Origin: CAWGYT01 sp963826795
GTDB taxonomy: Bacteria > Planctomycetota > Planctomycetia > Pirellulales > Pirellulaceae
Length of the DNA stretch: 64,000 nt
Assembly (NCBI GenBank): GCA_963826795.1
Contig: CAWGYT010000008.1
Span: forward strand, 496,001-560,000
Reading direction: 5' to 3'
Positions 38,101 to 45,309 of this stretch are shown one piece after another (the stretch's first letter is position 1; the number at the start of each line of letters is the position of its first letter). The position numbers and the translations under genes were made by a program. The notes beneath the pieces were generated by a model. The model worked only from the letters and a program-made list of their open reading frames with translations. It made no database searches and was not told the origin of the DNA.

Positions 38101-39309
38101 CTCTCGCTCGACAACCTCGATCAATCACGACCCGCGGACGCGCAGGCCAGCCAACGGACACTCGACCGCTTGCAGTTTGGCTTTCCGGCCGGACATGCTT
38201 CGCGGGAGATGCTGGACAAACTCGAAGTGATTCAAACGCTGTTGTTCAATCGGCAGCCGCCGACGGCGGTTCCCACCAGCTACCTGCTGGACGCGGAGGG
38301 CAGGTTGGCAGCGATCTATCAGGGCCCCGTCTCCAGGACGCAGTTGCTGACGGACATCAACATCCTGTCGCTGCCGCCCCGTGAGCGGCGCGATGCGGCG
38401 ATTCCCTTTGCGGGCCGTTGGAGTTCGCCGCACCGCGAGGTGCTTCTGTCGGCGGTCGGGCGTTTCTTCGACCGCGCCGGCTACCGCGAAGACTATGTGC
38501 GCTACCTTGATCTCGAGGCGCGGGGCATGGCGTTAACGCAGGACGAATCGGCCGGCGATCCCACTGCCGGCGGATCGCGCCAGCGGCACGCGGCGGCGCA
38601 TTTCAATTTGGGTGTCGAGTTGGCTTCCAGCGGTGACGTCCCTGAGGCGATCGAGCATTTCCAGCGCACCGTGGCAGCCGACCCGGAGCACTTCGAGGCG
38701 ATGATCAACCTGGGTGCGCTGCTGGCGCGAACCCGACAGATCGACGCCGCGATCGAGGTTCTCACTCGCGCCGTCGCGCAGGACCCGACGTCGCTGCCGG
38801 CTCACACGAATCTGGCCGCTGCCTTGGAAGCCCACGGGCGATTCGCCGAAGCCGCTGAGCATTATCGGGCGGCGCTGGAGCTGCAGCCCGAGCTGGTCGA
38901 ACTTCGAGCTCGCCTGGGCCGAGCGCTCACCGAGGAAGGCGAATTCGCCGCCGCCACAAGACAATTCGAACAGGTCATCGGCCAATCACCCGACGACGTT
39001 CGCGCGACACTCTGCCTTGCTTGGCTCAAGGCCACCTGTCCCGAGGCTGCCATCCGGAACGGCGACCAAGCCGTTCAGCTCGCCCAGCGACTCGCCACGC
39101 TGCGCAACCCAGCCGACCCACTGGTGATGGACATCCTGGCCGCCGCCTATGCCGAAGCCGGCGATTTCGCCACCGCGGTCACGATTGCCGGCCGCCTGCT
39201 GGAACAGATGGGTGCCAAAGAAACGCCCTTCAAGTCACTTGTCCGAACCCGACTTGAGGCCTATCGCCAACGCCAAGCCCACCAAGACGCCGACGGCAAG
39301 TACCCCTAA
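35197..39309 (+). CDS. CRTAC1-type propeller / ASPIC / thioredoxin / TPR protein, candidate selenoprotein
   Basis: If the in-frame TGA at 37192-37194 is selenocysteine, this is one 1,370-residue protein with Sec at 666. Start 35197 opens a membrane segment (MLLLVSVLLFGALRW). Domains in order: linker with four RDAA-type repeats; an N-terminal domain (~120-300); FG-GAP/VCBS propeller blades (DVNGDGLDDLYV, DLDNDGDQDLVV, DYDVDGDLDLYV, DFDNDGDLDLYV, DYNRDGRMDLYI); the TGA (VTNDDTDDL-U-SFVWRQV); the last blade (DWDQDGDLDLWF); ASPIC/UnbV (ANRDAIGARVEI ... LHFGLGPVSQ); a TlpA-like thioredoxin domain with WASWCPSC (942-945); and about six TPRs. Homology runs across the TGA with no frame change, so two separate genes (second starting GTG 37216) would each hold half a propeller. 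A nonsense mutation is the alternative. Confidence 0.8.
35284..35343 (+). repeat. 15-bp tandem repeat, 4 units, in coding sequence
   Basis: Four copies of the type gcgaagcgggacgcg / gcggggcgggacgcg inside the large propeller gene, encoding an AKRDA/AGRDA repeat just after the membrane segment. Low-complexity linker; likely variable in copy number. Confidence 0.85.
37192..37226 (+). promoter_or_regulatory. UGA (candidate Sec) codon and SECIS-like hairpin
   Basis: TGA at 37192-37194. From 37201: GTCT pairs with AGAC (37223-37226), one G bulges (37205), then GCGACA (37206-37211) pairs with TGTCGC (37217-37222), closing the five-base loop GGTCG (37212-37216). That is ten pairs, one bulge and a GGUC loop starting 17 bases after the UGA, the architecture of a bacterial SECIS element bound by SelB. 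The stretch ACAGGTCGTG is identical to the loop region of the selD hairpin. Confidence 0.75.
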
Positions 39310-39445
39310 CCCAACCGCGACAGCGAGGCTCCCGCCGAGCCGCAACATTCGAGCCGCAACCCCTAGCGATCCCATCGGCATCCGCCGTGTCAATGACTCA
39401 ATCTGACACACGCACGCCACATTACGGCGCGCCAGGGGGGCGGTC

Positions 39446-39595
39446 GGGAAAAAGGGGTCAGGTCTCAAAAGCCGGAACGGCCCTTCGGGTGCTTCGCACT
39501 TTTGAGACCTGACCCCTTTTTCCCGAAGCCGGCTTTTGAGACCTGACCCCTTTTTCCCGAAGCAACCCCAATTCGTCGCTGTGACGCGGCACTAG
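39446..39595. repeat. Palindromic element: GGGGTCAGGTC hairpin plus CTAG-ended half element
   Basis: A 79-base near-perfect inverted repeat (39446-39524; outer arms GGGAAAAAGGGGTCAGGTCT and complement) is followed by a second copy of its right arm (39525-39562) and then by CAACCCCAATTCGTCGCTGT ... GCACTAG, which matches the right end of the 9623-9760 element. The loop sequence is the inverse of the loop at 45116-45187. The terminal CTAG overlaps the stop codon of the leftward CBS gene. Confidence 0.88.
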
Positions 39596-40029
39596 GAGCT
39601 TGCCAGACTTGCCGGACTTTCGCGTTGAACCAATCGGCCGATTTCGCTGATTTCCTCGCTCAGCAAATCCAGGATATCGTCCAGCGTGACGATCCCGACC
39701 AGTTTGCCCAGGCCATCCACGACGGGAAGGCGACGAAACGGTCCGACGCGCATGCGAAAGATGGCGGTTTCGATCGGCGTGTCTTCGCGCACGGCATCCG
39801 GGGCTCGGGTCATCACCTCGCTGACGGACACCGTCGTGGGATCGAGCCCTTTGCCAACGACGCGTAGTGCCAGGTCGCGATCCGTCAGAATGCCGATCGG
39901 CCGCGAGTCCACGTCCAGGACGACGAGGGCTCCGACGTTGCGTGCATTCATTCGGCCGGCCGCCACTTGGACGGTTTCGTCCGGACCCGCCAAATCGACT
40001 TCGCGTACACAGATTCTTCCGATGGACAT
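39592..40029 (-). CDS. CBS-domain pair protein
   Basis: 145 residues; the start at 40029 follows a strong AAGGGGAAGGGG. Two CBS domains: the first has DETVQVAAGRMNARNVGALV and GILTDRDLALRVV, the second has SEVMTRAPDAVREDTPIETA and GIVTLDDILDLLSEE. Stand-alone CBS pairs bind adenine nucleotides and act as energy sensors on partner proteins. A partner is not evident; the next gene upstream (GOGAT-like) begins its stop about 195 bases away. The TAG stop falls within the CTAG end of a repeat element, so the native C-terminus may have been trimmed. Confidence 0.88.
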   Translation of the reverse strand: MSIGRICVREVDLAGPDETVQVAAGRMNARNVGALVVLDVDSRPIGILTDRDLALRVVGKGLDPTTVSVSEVMTRAPDAVREDTPIETAIFRMRVGPFRRLPVVDGLGKLVGIVTLDDILDLLSEEISEIGRLVQRESPASLASS

Positions 40030-40224
40030 GCCCCTTCCCCTTTCGAAAATGGAAACTGTTAAGGCGCCGGCATTCGCCTCGCTCCCTTCCATCACACGCT
40101 CGTCCGCAACTTGGGTGCCGAACTTGCTCGTCCATCCACTGCAATTGCCATGCCACGGAGCGGCGTCGGGTAGCCGAACGCCATCAAGCCCCGCAGCTGC
40201 GCGGACAATTCGATCAGGGTTCGT

Positions 40225-41715
40225 TTAGTTCGTAGGATCCGGGCTCGCGTAGCCGAACCGCTCGGCGGCGGGCCGACTCGCGAAGCACTCGTCCAGGATC
40301 TCGAAGTGATCGAGCGAGATCTGACTTGGGTGATGAACCCCGCAGGCATGGCAGAGCTGCAGGATTTCCTTACGCAGCGTGACCACGTAGTTGGCCAGAC
40401 GATGTCCCTTGTGGGTTGGATCGAGACCTTTCATGAGCCATCGTGACTGAGTCGCAACGCCGGTGGGACAATGGCCGGTGTGACAACGTTGAGCTTGAAT
40501 ACAGCCGATGGCAAGCATGGCCTCGCGTCCAACATTGATCAGGTCGCATCCCAGCCCGTAGGCGAACAGCGCGGTTTGGGGGAAGCCGAGCTTTCCCGAT
40601 CCGACGAAAACGATTTGATCGTGCAGCCCGGCCTCTCGAAACAGCCGATAGACGCTGCTCATCCCCAGCTTGAACGGCAAGGCGACGTGATCGGAAAAAA
40701 CCAGGGGCGCCGCGCCGGTTCCGCCCTCACCGCCATCGATTGTCACAAAGTCAACCGCCCGCGGGGAACTCAGCATCTGCTGGGTCAGGTCATGCCAAAA
40801 GTCCATCTGGCCAACGGCCGACTTGATCCCTACCGGAAGCCCCGTTTTCTCGGCCAGCATTTCGACGAAGTCCAACATGCTATCGGCATTGTGAAAGGCA
40901 GAGTGAGCGGCCGGACTGACGCAGTCCTGGCCCAGCGGGACGCCTCGAATTCGCGCAATCTCGGGCGTAACTTTGGCGGCCGGCAACAGACCGCCACGCC
41001 CCGGCTTCGCGCCTTGGCTCAACTTGAGCTCGATCGCCCGAATCGGATTGGCGGCGACAACATCCACGCAGCGGCTGAGGTCAAAACGTCCTCGCGCATC
41101 TCGACAGCCGAAATAGCCGGTGCCGATTTGCCAAATCAGCTCGCCGCCATGTTGATGATGTGACGAAACGCCGCCTTCGCCCGTGTTCTGCAGACATCCT
41201 GCCAGCTGAGCGCCCCGATTTAATGCCTCGGTGGCCGTCGCGCTGAGCGAGCCGAAGCTCATCGCCGACAAATTGACGACCGATGCCGGTCGAAATGCCC
41301 GGGCACGTTGACGGGAAGCTCCCATCACCTTGGCGCACGCCAGGGAGTAGTTCGGGTCGAATCCCTCGTCGCCTGGCAACGGCTCGCCGACCGGAAACGT
41401 CGCGTGGCGAATGATCAGGTAATTCGGCGACATTTCCAGATCGTTGTCCGTCCCAAAGCCAAAATAGTTGTTCTGCTTCTTGGCCGAGGCGTACACCCAG
41501 CTTCGTTGATCTCGACTAAAAGGACGTTCCTCGTTGTTACTCGTCACGATGTACTGGCGCAGCTCCGGCCCGATACTCTCCAAGAGATACCGAAAGTGGC
41601 CGATGATCGGGAAATTGTGCAGAATCGCGTGTTTCCTCTGCAGCACGTCATAGGCGATGATCAGCAACAGCAGCAGAATCAGCGGCAAGATTAGCAGCCA
41701 ATGCCAAGTGGACAT
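40225..41715 (-). CDS. FMN-binding glutamate synthase-family protein, membrane-anchored
   Basis: 496 residues with one N-terminal transmembrane helix (WHWLLILPLILLLLLIIAYD). The rest is the FMN-binding TIM barrel of glutamate synthase: VNLSAMSFGSLSATATEALN, NTGEGGVS, IELKLSQGAKPGRGGLLPAAKV, PVGIKSAVGQ, VDFVTIDGGEGGTGAAPLVF and a Cys cluster (CHTGHCPTGVATQ) of the kind that holds an iron-sulfur centre. It lacks the amidotransferase domain, so it is not complete GOGAT. Such stand-alone, membrane-tethered versions are common in bacteria and their electron partner is uncertain. Confidence 0.87.
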   Translation of the reverse strand: MSTWHWLLILPLILLLLLIIAYDVLQRKHAILHNFPIIGHFRYLLESIGPELRQYIVTSNNEERPFSRDQRSWVYASAKKQNNYFGFGTDNDLEMSPNYLIIRHATFPVGEPLPGDEGFDPNYSLACAKVMGASRQRARAFRPASVVNLSAMSFGSLSATATEALNRGAQLAGCLQNTGEGGVSSHHQHGGELIWQIGTGYFGCRDARGRFDLSRCVDVVAANPIRAIELKLSQGAKPGRGGLLPAAKVTPEIARIRGVPLGQDCVSPAAHSAFHNADSMLDFVEMLAEKTGLPVGIKSAVGQMDFWHDLTQQMLSSPRAVDFVTIDGGEGGTGAAPLVFSDHVALPFKLGMSSVYRLFREAGLHDQIVFVGSGKLGFPQTALFAYGLGCDLINVGREAMLAIGCIQAQRCHTGHCPTGVATQSRWLMKGLDPTHKGHRLANYVVTLRKEILQLCHACGVHHPSQISLDHFEILDECFASRPAAERFGYASPDPTN

Positions 41716-42118
41716 GATCGGGTATCCTTGGACGCTTCAAAGCAAAAATCCCGCAAGCAGCGCGACGAAATCGCAAACGGGAGAGCGAGACTCCCGCCGA
41801 GCCGCGGCATGTCAAACCACAAACCAGGTCGAACGAAACGACCGACGTTTTCGCGTTTATCTCTCGGTTCGAGGCGATCCAGGCGGCGCGTTTGGCGACC
41901 AATCGCCAGGCGGCACTCGTGGGTACGTGGCGCGCAGGCCCAGTTTGGCGCCGTGAGCGAATCGCAATCGCAGTTGTTGCGCGACTCGATCCTGGTGAAC
42001 CTGCAGGCGTTCGTCCGCGACTGGAACGCGGTCCATCCGCCGCCCGCGGAGGCCCCGTAGCCTGCGGGCTCGGAATCCACGGGGTGCCGAATTCATTGCC
42101 AGCTGGTTCATCCTCGGA
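41716..42118. other. Intergenic, no supported gene; GCCGAGCCG motif
   Basis: About 400 bases upstream of the GOGAT-like gene and downstream of ligA. Near 41785 it has gagcgagactcccgccgagc, a motif also found near 39323 (gcgaggctcccgccgagccg). Several rightward frames around 41840-42060 read as protein-like for short runs but no family or start could be fixed; a decayed gene is possible. Confidence 0.45.
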
Positions 42119-44116
42119 TCATTGAAGCAACTGCTCGAATTCTTCTTCTGTGACGACTTGGACGCCCAGGCTACGGGCCTTATCGAGTTTGCTGCCGGCC
42201 TTTTCACCCGCGACCAGATAGTCGGTTTTCTTTGAGACGCTGCTCGCCGGGTGCCCGCCATGCTGGACGATCAGGGCGTGGACCTCATCGCGAGTGCGGT
42301 TCTTCAACGTCCCGGTGACCACCAACGTTTTCCCGGCCAACCGGTCGCTCTGAGGACCACGCTCGGTCGATTCCATCTCCACTCCCGCTTCAGCCAGTTG
42401 GCGGACGGATCGCCGTCCAAAGTCACTGTGCAGAAAATCGTGGACGCTTTGCGCAATGATCTCGCCGACGTCGCGGACCTGGGCGAGCTCTTCGACGGTG
42501 GCGGCACCCAGCCGGTCGATCGAGTGAAATTGCTGTGCCAAGATCGTGGCAACGCGGGTGCCGACGTGTCGAATGGAGAGGGCGTTTAAGAGCCGGGCGA
42601 GCCCGCGTTTTTTGCTCCCCTCGATTGCCTCGATCAAGTTTTCGGACGACTTTTTTCCCATTCGTTCCAGCTGGCACAGTTGGTCGACGGTTAACCGATA
42701 CAAGTCGGCGTAGTCGCGCACCTGGCCTTCGCGCACCAACTGCTCGACAAGCTTGTCGCCCAGTCCTTCAATGTCCATCGCGTTGCGGGTGGCAAAGTAG
42801 CGGATCCGCTCTTTGACCTGAGCTGGGCAAAGCAAGTTGGGACAGCGGATGTAGACGCCACCCTCATCCTTGACGAGCTTGGTGTTGCATTCCGGGCAGC
42901 GAGTCGGAAACTCATAAACGGGCAGCTCGCCCTTCCGCTCGTGCTTTTCCACGCGGACGACGTGGGGAATAATTTTGCCGGCTTTCTCGACGATCACCGA
43001 ATCGCCCCTGCGGATATCCTTCCGCTGAATTTCGTCGGCGTTGTGCAGGCTGGCTCGGCTGACCGTCGTCCCGGCCAGCTCGATCGGCTCCAGGTCGGCC
43101 ACGGGGGTGATCGCTCCCGTTTTGCCCACTTGCACCCGTATATTCAGCAGCCGGGTTTTCCCTTCGTACTTCTCGAACTTGTAAGCCACCATCCAACGGG
43201 GGCTCTTCGATGTCGCCCCAAGTTCCACGCGCTGAGCGAAATCGTTGACCTTCATCACCAGCCCGTCGACTTCGAAGTCCAGCTCATGCAACTGCTCGAT
43301 CAACTCGTCACCAAATTGAATTGCGGCGTCGAGCGACGGGAACGAGCGTACGTGCGGTGTTGTTGGCAGCCCGTACCGGCGGATTTCGGCGAGGAAATCC
43401 ATGTGGTTGGTCGACTTGAGGCCTTCCGAAAACCCGATCCCGTGGCAAAACAGGTGCAACGGGCGTTGAGCACACAGGCGGGGATCGAGCAAGCGAATGC
43501 TGCCAGCCGTCACGTTACGGGTGTTGGCAAACGGCGATTCGCCACGGGCCTGTTGCTGCTGGTTTAGCAGAACGAGGTCACTATTGCGCATGTAGATTTC
43601 GCCGCGAACTTCAAGTCGCCGAGGAACGTCCGGCCCGATCAGTCGCAGCGGCACATCACTGATGGTGCGCAAGTTATGCGTGACGTCATCCCCCACGCGA
43701 CCGTTGCCGCGTGTGAGGCCATATTGCAGCATTCCGTCTTCGTAAACCAGCGAGACCGCCACCCCGTCGATCTTCAGCTCGACGACCCATTCGGGTGCCT
43801 GGTCGCCCAGCAAGCCAATGATCCGCTGGCCATATTTCCGCAGGTCGGCCTCGCTGTAGGTGTTGTCGATCGAGAGCATCGGCACCTGATGCTCGCGCTG
43901 CGCGAGATGCGGCAGGGGTTGATCGCCGATTCGCTGGGTCGGGCTGTCCGGCGTCACCAACTCGGGGTGTTTGTCCTCGAGCGTTCGCAAGCGTTCCAGC
44001 AAACGATCGTACTGGAGGTCCGAGATCTCCGGTCGGGCCGCGACATAGTACAGATGATCGTGCCTGCGTATCTCGCGGCGCAGCGACTCGATCTCGCGCT
44101 CCACCGACGCGTTCAT
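42119..44116 (-). CDS. ligA: NAD-dependent DNA ligase
   Basis: 665 residues, full length. Seals nicks using NAD+. Domain order: Ia domain (HDHLYYVAARPEISDLQYDR), adenylation domain with catalytic Lys in VVELKIDGVAVSLVYEDG, OB fold (GATSKSPRWMVAYKF), a four-Cys zinc finger (CPECNTKL ... CPNLLCPAQ), helix-hairpin-helix region, and a C-terminal BRCT domain (LAGKTLVVTGTL ... SVSKKTDYLVAGEKAGSKL). The start at 44116 overlaps the stop of the upstream cupin gene as ATGA, so coupling is likely; the next upstream in-frame start lies within the cupin gene. Confidence 0.97.
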   Translation of the reverse strand: MNASVEREIESLRREIRRHDHLYYVAARPEISDLQYDRLLERLRTLEDKHPELVTPDSPTQRIGDQPLPHLAQREHQVPMLSIDNTYSEADLRKYGQRIIGLLGDQAPEWVVELKIDGVAVSLVYEDGMLQYGLTRGNGRVGDDVTHNLRTISDVPLRLIGPDVPRRLEVRGEIYMRNSDLVLLNQQQQARGESPFANTRNVTAGSIRLLDPRLCAQRPLHLFCHGIGFSEGLKSTNHMDFLAEIRRYGLPTTPHVRSFPSLDAAIQFGDELIEQLHELDFEVDGLVMKVNDFAQRVELGATSKSPRWMVAYKFEKYEGKTRLLNIRVQVGKTGAITPVADLEPIELAGTTVSRASLHNADEIQRKDIRRGDSVIVEKAGKIIPHVVRVEKHERKGELPVYEFPTRCPECNTKLVKDEGGVYIRCPNLLCPAQVKERIRYFATRNAMDIEGLGDKLVEQLVREGQVRDYADLYRLTVDQLCQLERMGKKSSENLIEAIEGSKKRGLARLLNALSIRHVGTRVATILAQQFHSIDRLGAATVEELAQVRDVGEIIAQSVHDFLHSDFGRRSVRQLAEAGVEMESTERGPQSDRLAGKTLVVTGTLKNRTRDEVHALIVQHGGHPASSVSKKTDYLVAGEKAGSKLDKARSLGVQVVTEEEFEQLLQ

Positions 44117-44508
44117 TTCACGGTCGACTCGTGGCCGCATTCCGGCACCACCGTGACTTGCTTGTCGGTGGCAGAATTGGGAATCAAACAGAGGAACTTC
44201 AGCGGCGTGTCCCCGGTGTTGCGAAACTGGTGGATCTCATCGGGCTGAACCAGGACGACGTCACCGGCCTTGAGCGGATGGGGCTCACTGCCTTCGTAGA
44301 CAACGCCTTGGCCCTCGAGTACGAACACTTCATGCTCGTAAGGATGATGATGTCGCGGAGTGTATCCGCCCGGAGCGACCTCGAATTGTCGCATCGCAAA
44401 ATTCGGCGCGCCATCGGACGGGCCGACCAGCCAGCGCACCTGACAACCTTGCGCGCCCTCCATCTGAACCGTCTTGGATTCCACGTTCCGCGTGTCAGTG
44501 ACTTTCAT
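44113..44508 (-). CDS. Cupin-domain protein
   Basis: 131 residues, a single cupin barrel. Motif 1 reads GGYTPRHHHPYEHEVFVLEG with the metal-binding His/Glu set, motif 2 reads LKAGDVVLVQPDEIHQFRN. Small cupins of this type bind a divalent metal and may act as isomerase, dioxygenase or sensor; the substrate is not predictable. Overlaps ligA by four bases. Confidence 0.85.
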   Translation of the reverse strand: MKVTDTRNVESKTVQMEGAQGCQVRWLVGPSDGAPNFAMRQFEVAPGGYTPRHHHPYEHEVFVLEGQGVVYEGSEPHPLKAGDVVLVQPDEIHQFRNTGDTPLKFLCLIPNSATDKQVTVVPECGHESTVK

Positions 44509-44555
44509 GAGATGGTGTCTGCTGTTGAAGGGTGAGCGAGTGTCTTGTCACAGCG

Positions 44556-44927
44556 CTAGGCGTTACTTGGCGGTTGCGACGACGGCTGGCTTGGGATCGG
44601 ATCTTGTGCGGCGGCGGCGCGTTCTCCTTCTGCGGACCAAAACCGGTCGGTCCCCATGGCCGCGAAGGTGGTTAACGCCAAGGCAATCAGCTCGAACAGC
44701 ATCAGCCGGGGCCCCTGCTGGTCCATGAATTGGACAAAGCCAGGCCCCACCGACATCTGTGCCGTCGATCCATCGACGTGGCTGGGGTGAATGGCCGCCT
44801 GTGCGGCATGCAGTTCCTTGACGGTCATCACGCCGTAGGCACACGCGGTGAGGGCAAACGCGACGCCGGCCAGCACCAGCAGGACGTAGAACGGGTTGAC
44901 TCGCTTCTTGCCTGTCGCCATGAACAT
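44556..44927 (-). CDS. Small membrane protein, unknown function
   Basis: 123 residues; ATG at 44927 (alternative 44921) follows GAGCGAG. Two transmembrane segments: NPFYVLLVLAGVAFALTACA and LMLFELIALALTTFAAMG, with a His-containing loop between them and a Ser/Pro/Gln tail. No family recognised. A 15-bp triplicated sequence lies just upstream. Its TAG stop lies in GCGCTAGG beside a weak half copy of the CTAG repeat element (TGTCTTGTCACAGCG). Confidence 0.62.
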   Translation of the reverse strand: MFMATGKKRVNPFYVLLVLAGVAFALTACAYGVMTVKELHAAQAAIHPSHVDGSTAQMSVGPGFVQFMDQQGPRLMLFELIALALTTFAAMGTDRFWSAEGERAAAAQDPIPSQPSSQPPSNA

Positions 44928-44931
44928 CACT

Positions 44932-44976
44932 CGCTCAAATTCTGGCCGCTCAAATTCTGGCCGCTCAAATTCTGGC
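44932..44976. repeat. 15-bp direct repeat, 3 units
   Basis: Three perfect copies of cgctcaaattctggc immediately upstream of the small membrane protein gene. It sits at the place of the ribosome-binding leader, so copy number could alter expression. If a longer reading frame were used it would encode PEFER repeated. Confidence 0.9.
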
Positions 44977-45080
44977 CAGTCACGCCAATAATCGAAATTT
45001 GGCTGTTCGACTCGCCTCGGTGGCGGGCTTCCTCGAACGACCGGATTATAGCATGGACGACTCGTTTCGTTGACGCCCTC

Positions 45081-45219
45081 GTGCTGTTTCACAGCTCAGA
45101 TTTGGGGTTGGGAAAAGGGGTCAGGTCCCAAAAGTGCGAAGCACCCGAAGGGCCGTTCCGGCTTTTGGGACCTGACCCCTTTTCCCAACGCACTGCAATC
45201 TTAAGCTGTGACACAGCAC
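45081..45219. repeat. Palindromic element, 139 bp
   Basis: Outer arms gtgctgtttcacagct (45081) and agctgtgacacagcac (45204-45219) match the element at 9623-9760. The interior is a GGGGTCAGGTC hairpin (45112-45187) whose loop (GTGCGAAGCACCCGAAGGGC ...) is the inverse of the loop at 39472-39498. It sits just upstream of uvrA, and a reading frame start inside it at 45208 should be ignored. Confidence 0.92.
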
Positions 45220-45309
45220 TGGGCAGGGGCGCTGGTGAATTTTCAGCCCGCGGACTATGATACAAGATTCTCATCTGAGGCGGTTCCCCGGCAGAAAGGA
45301 AGTGATTTC

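Noticed and set aside
45208..45309. ATG start for uvrA inside the palindromic element
   Set aside because: The first 34 codons are repeat sequence and have no UvrA homology; TTG 45310 has a good Shine-Dalgarno.
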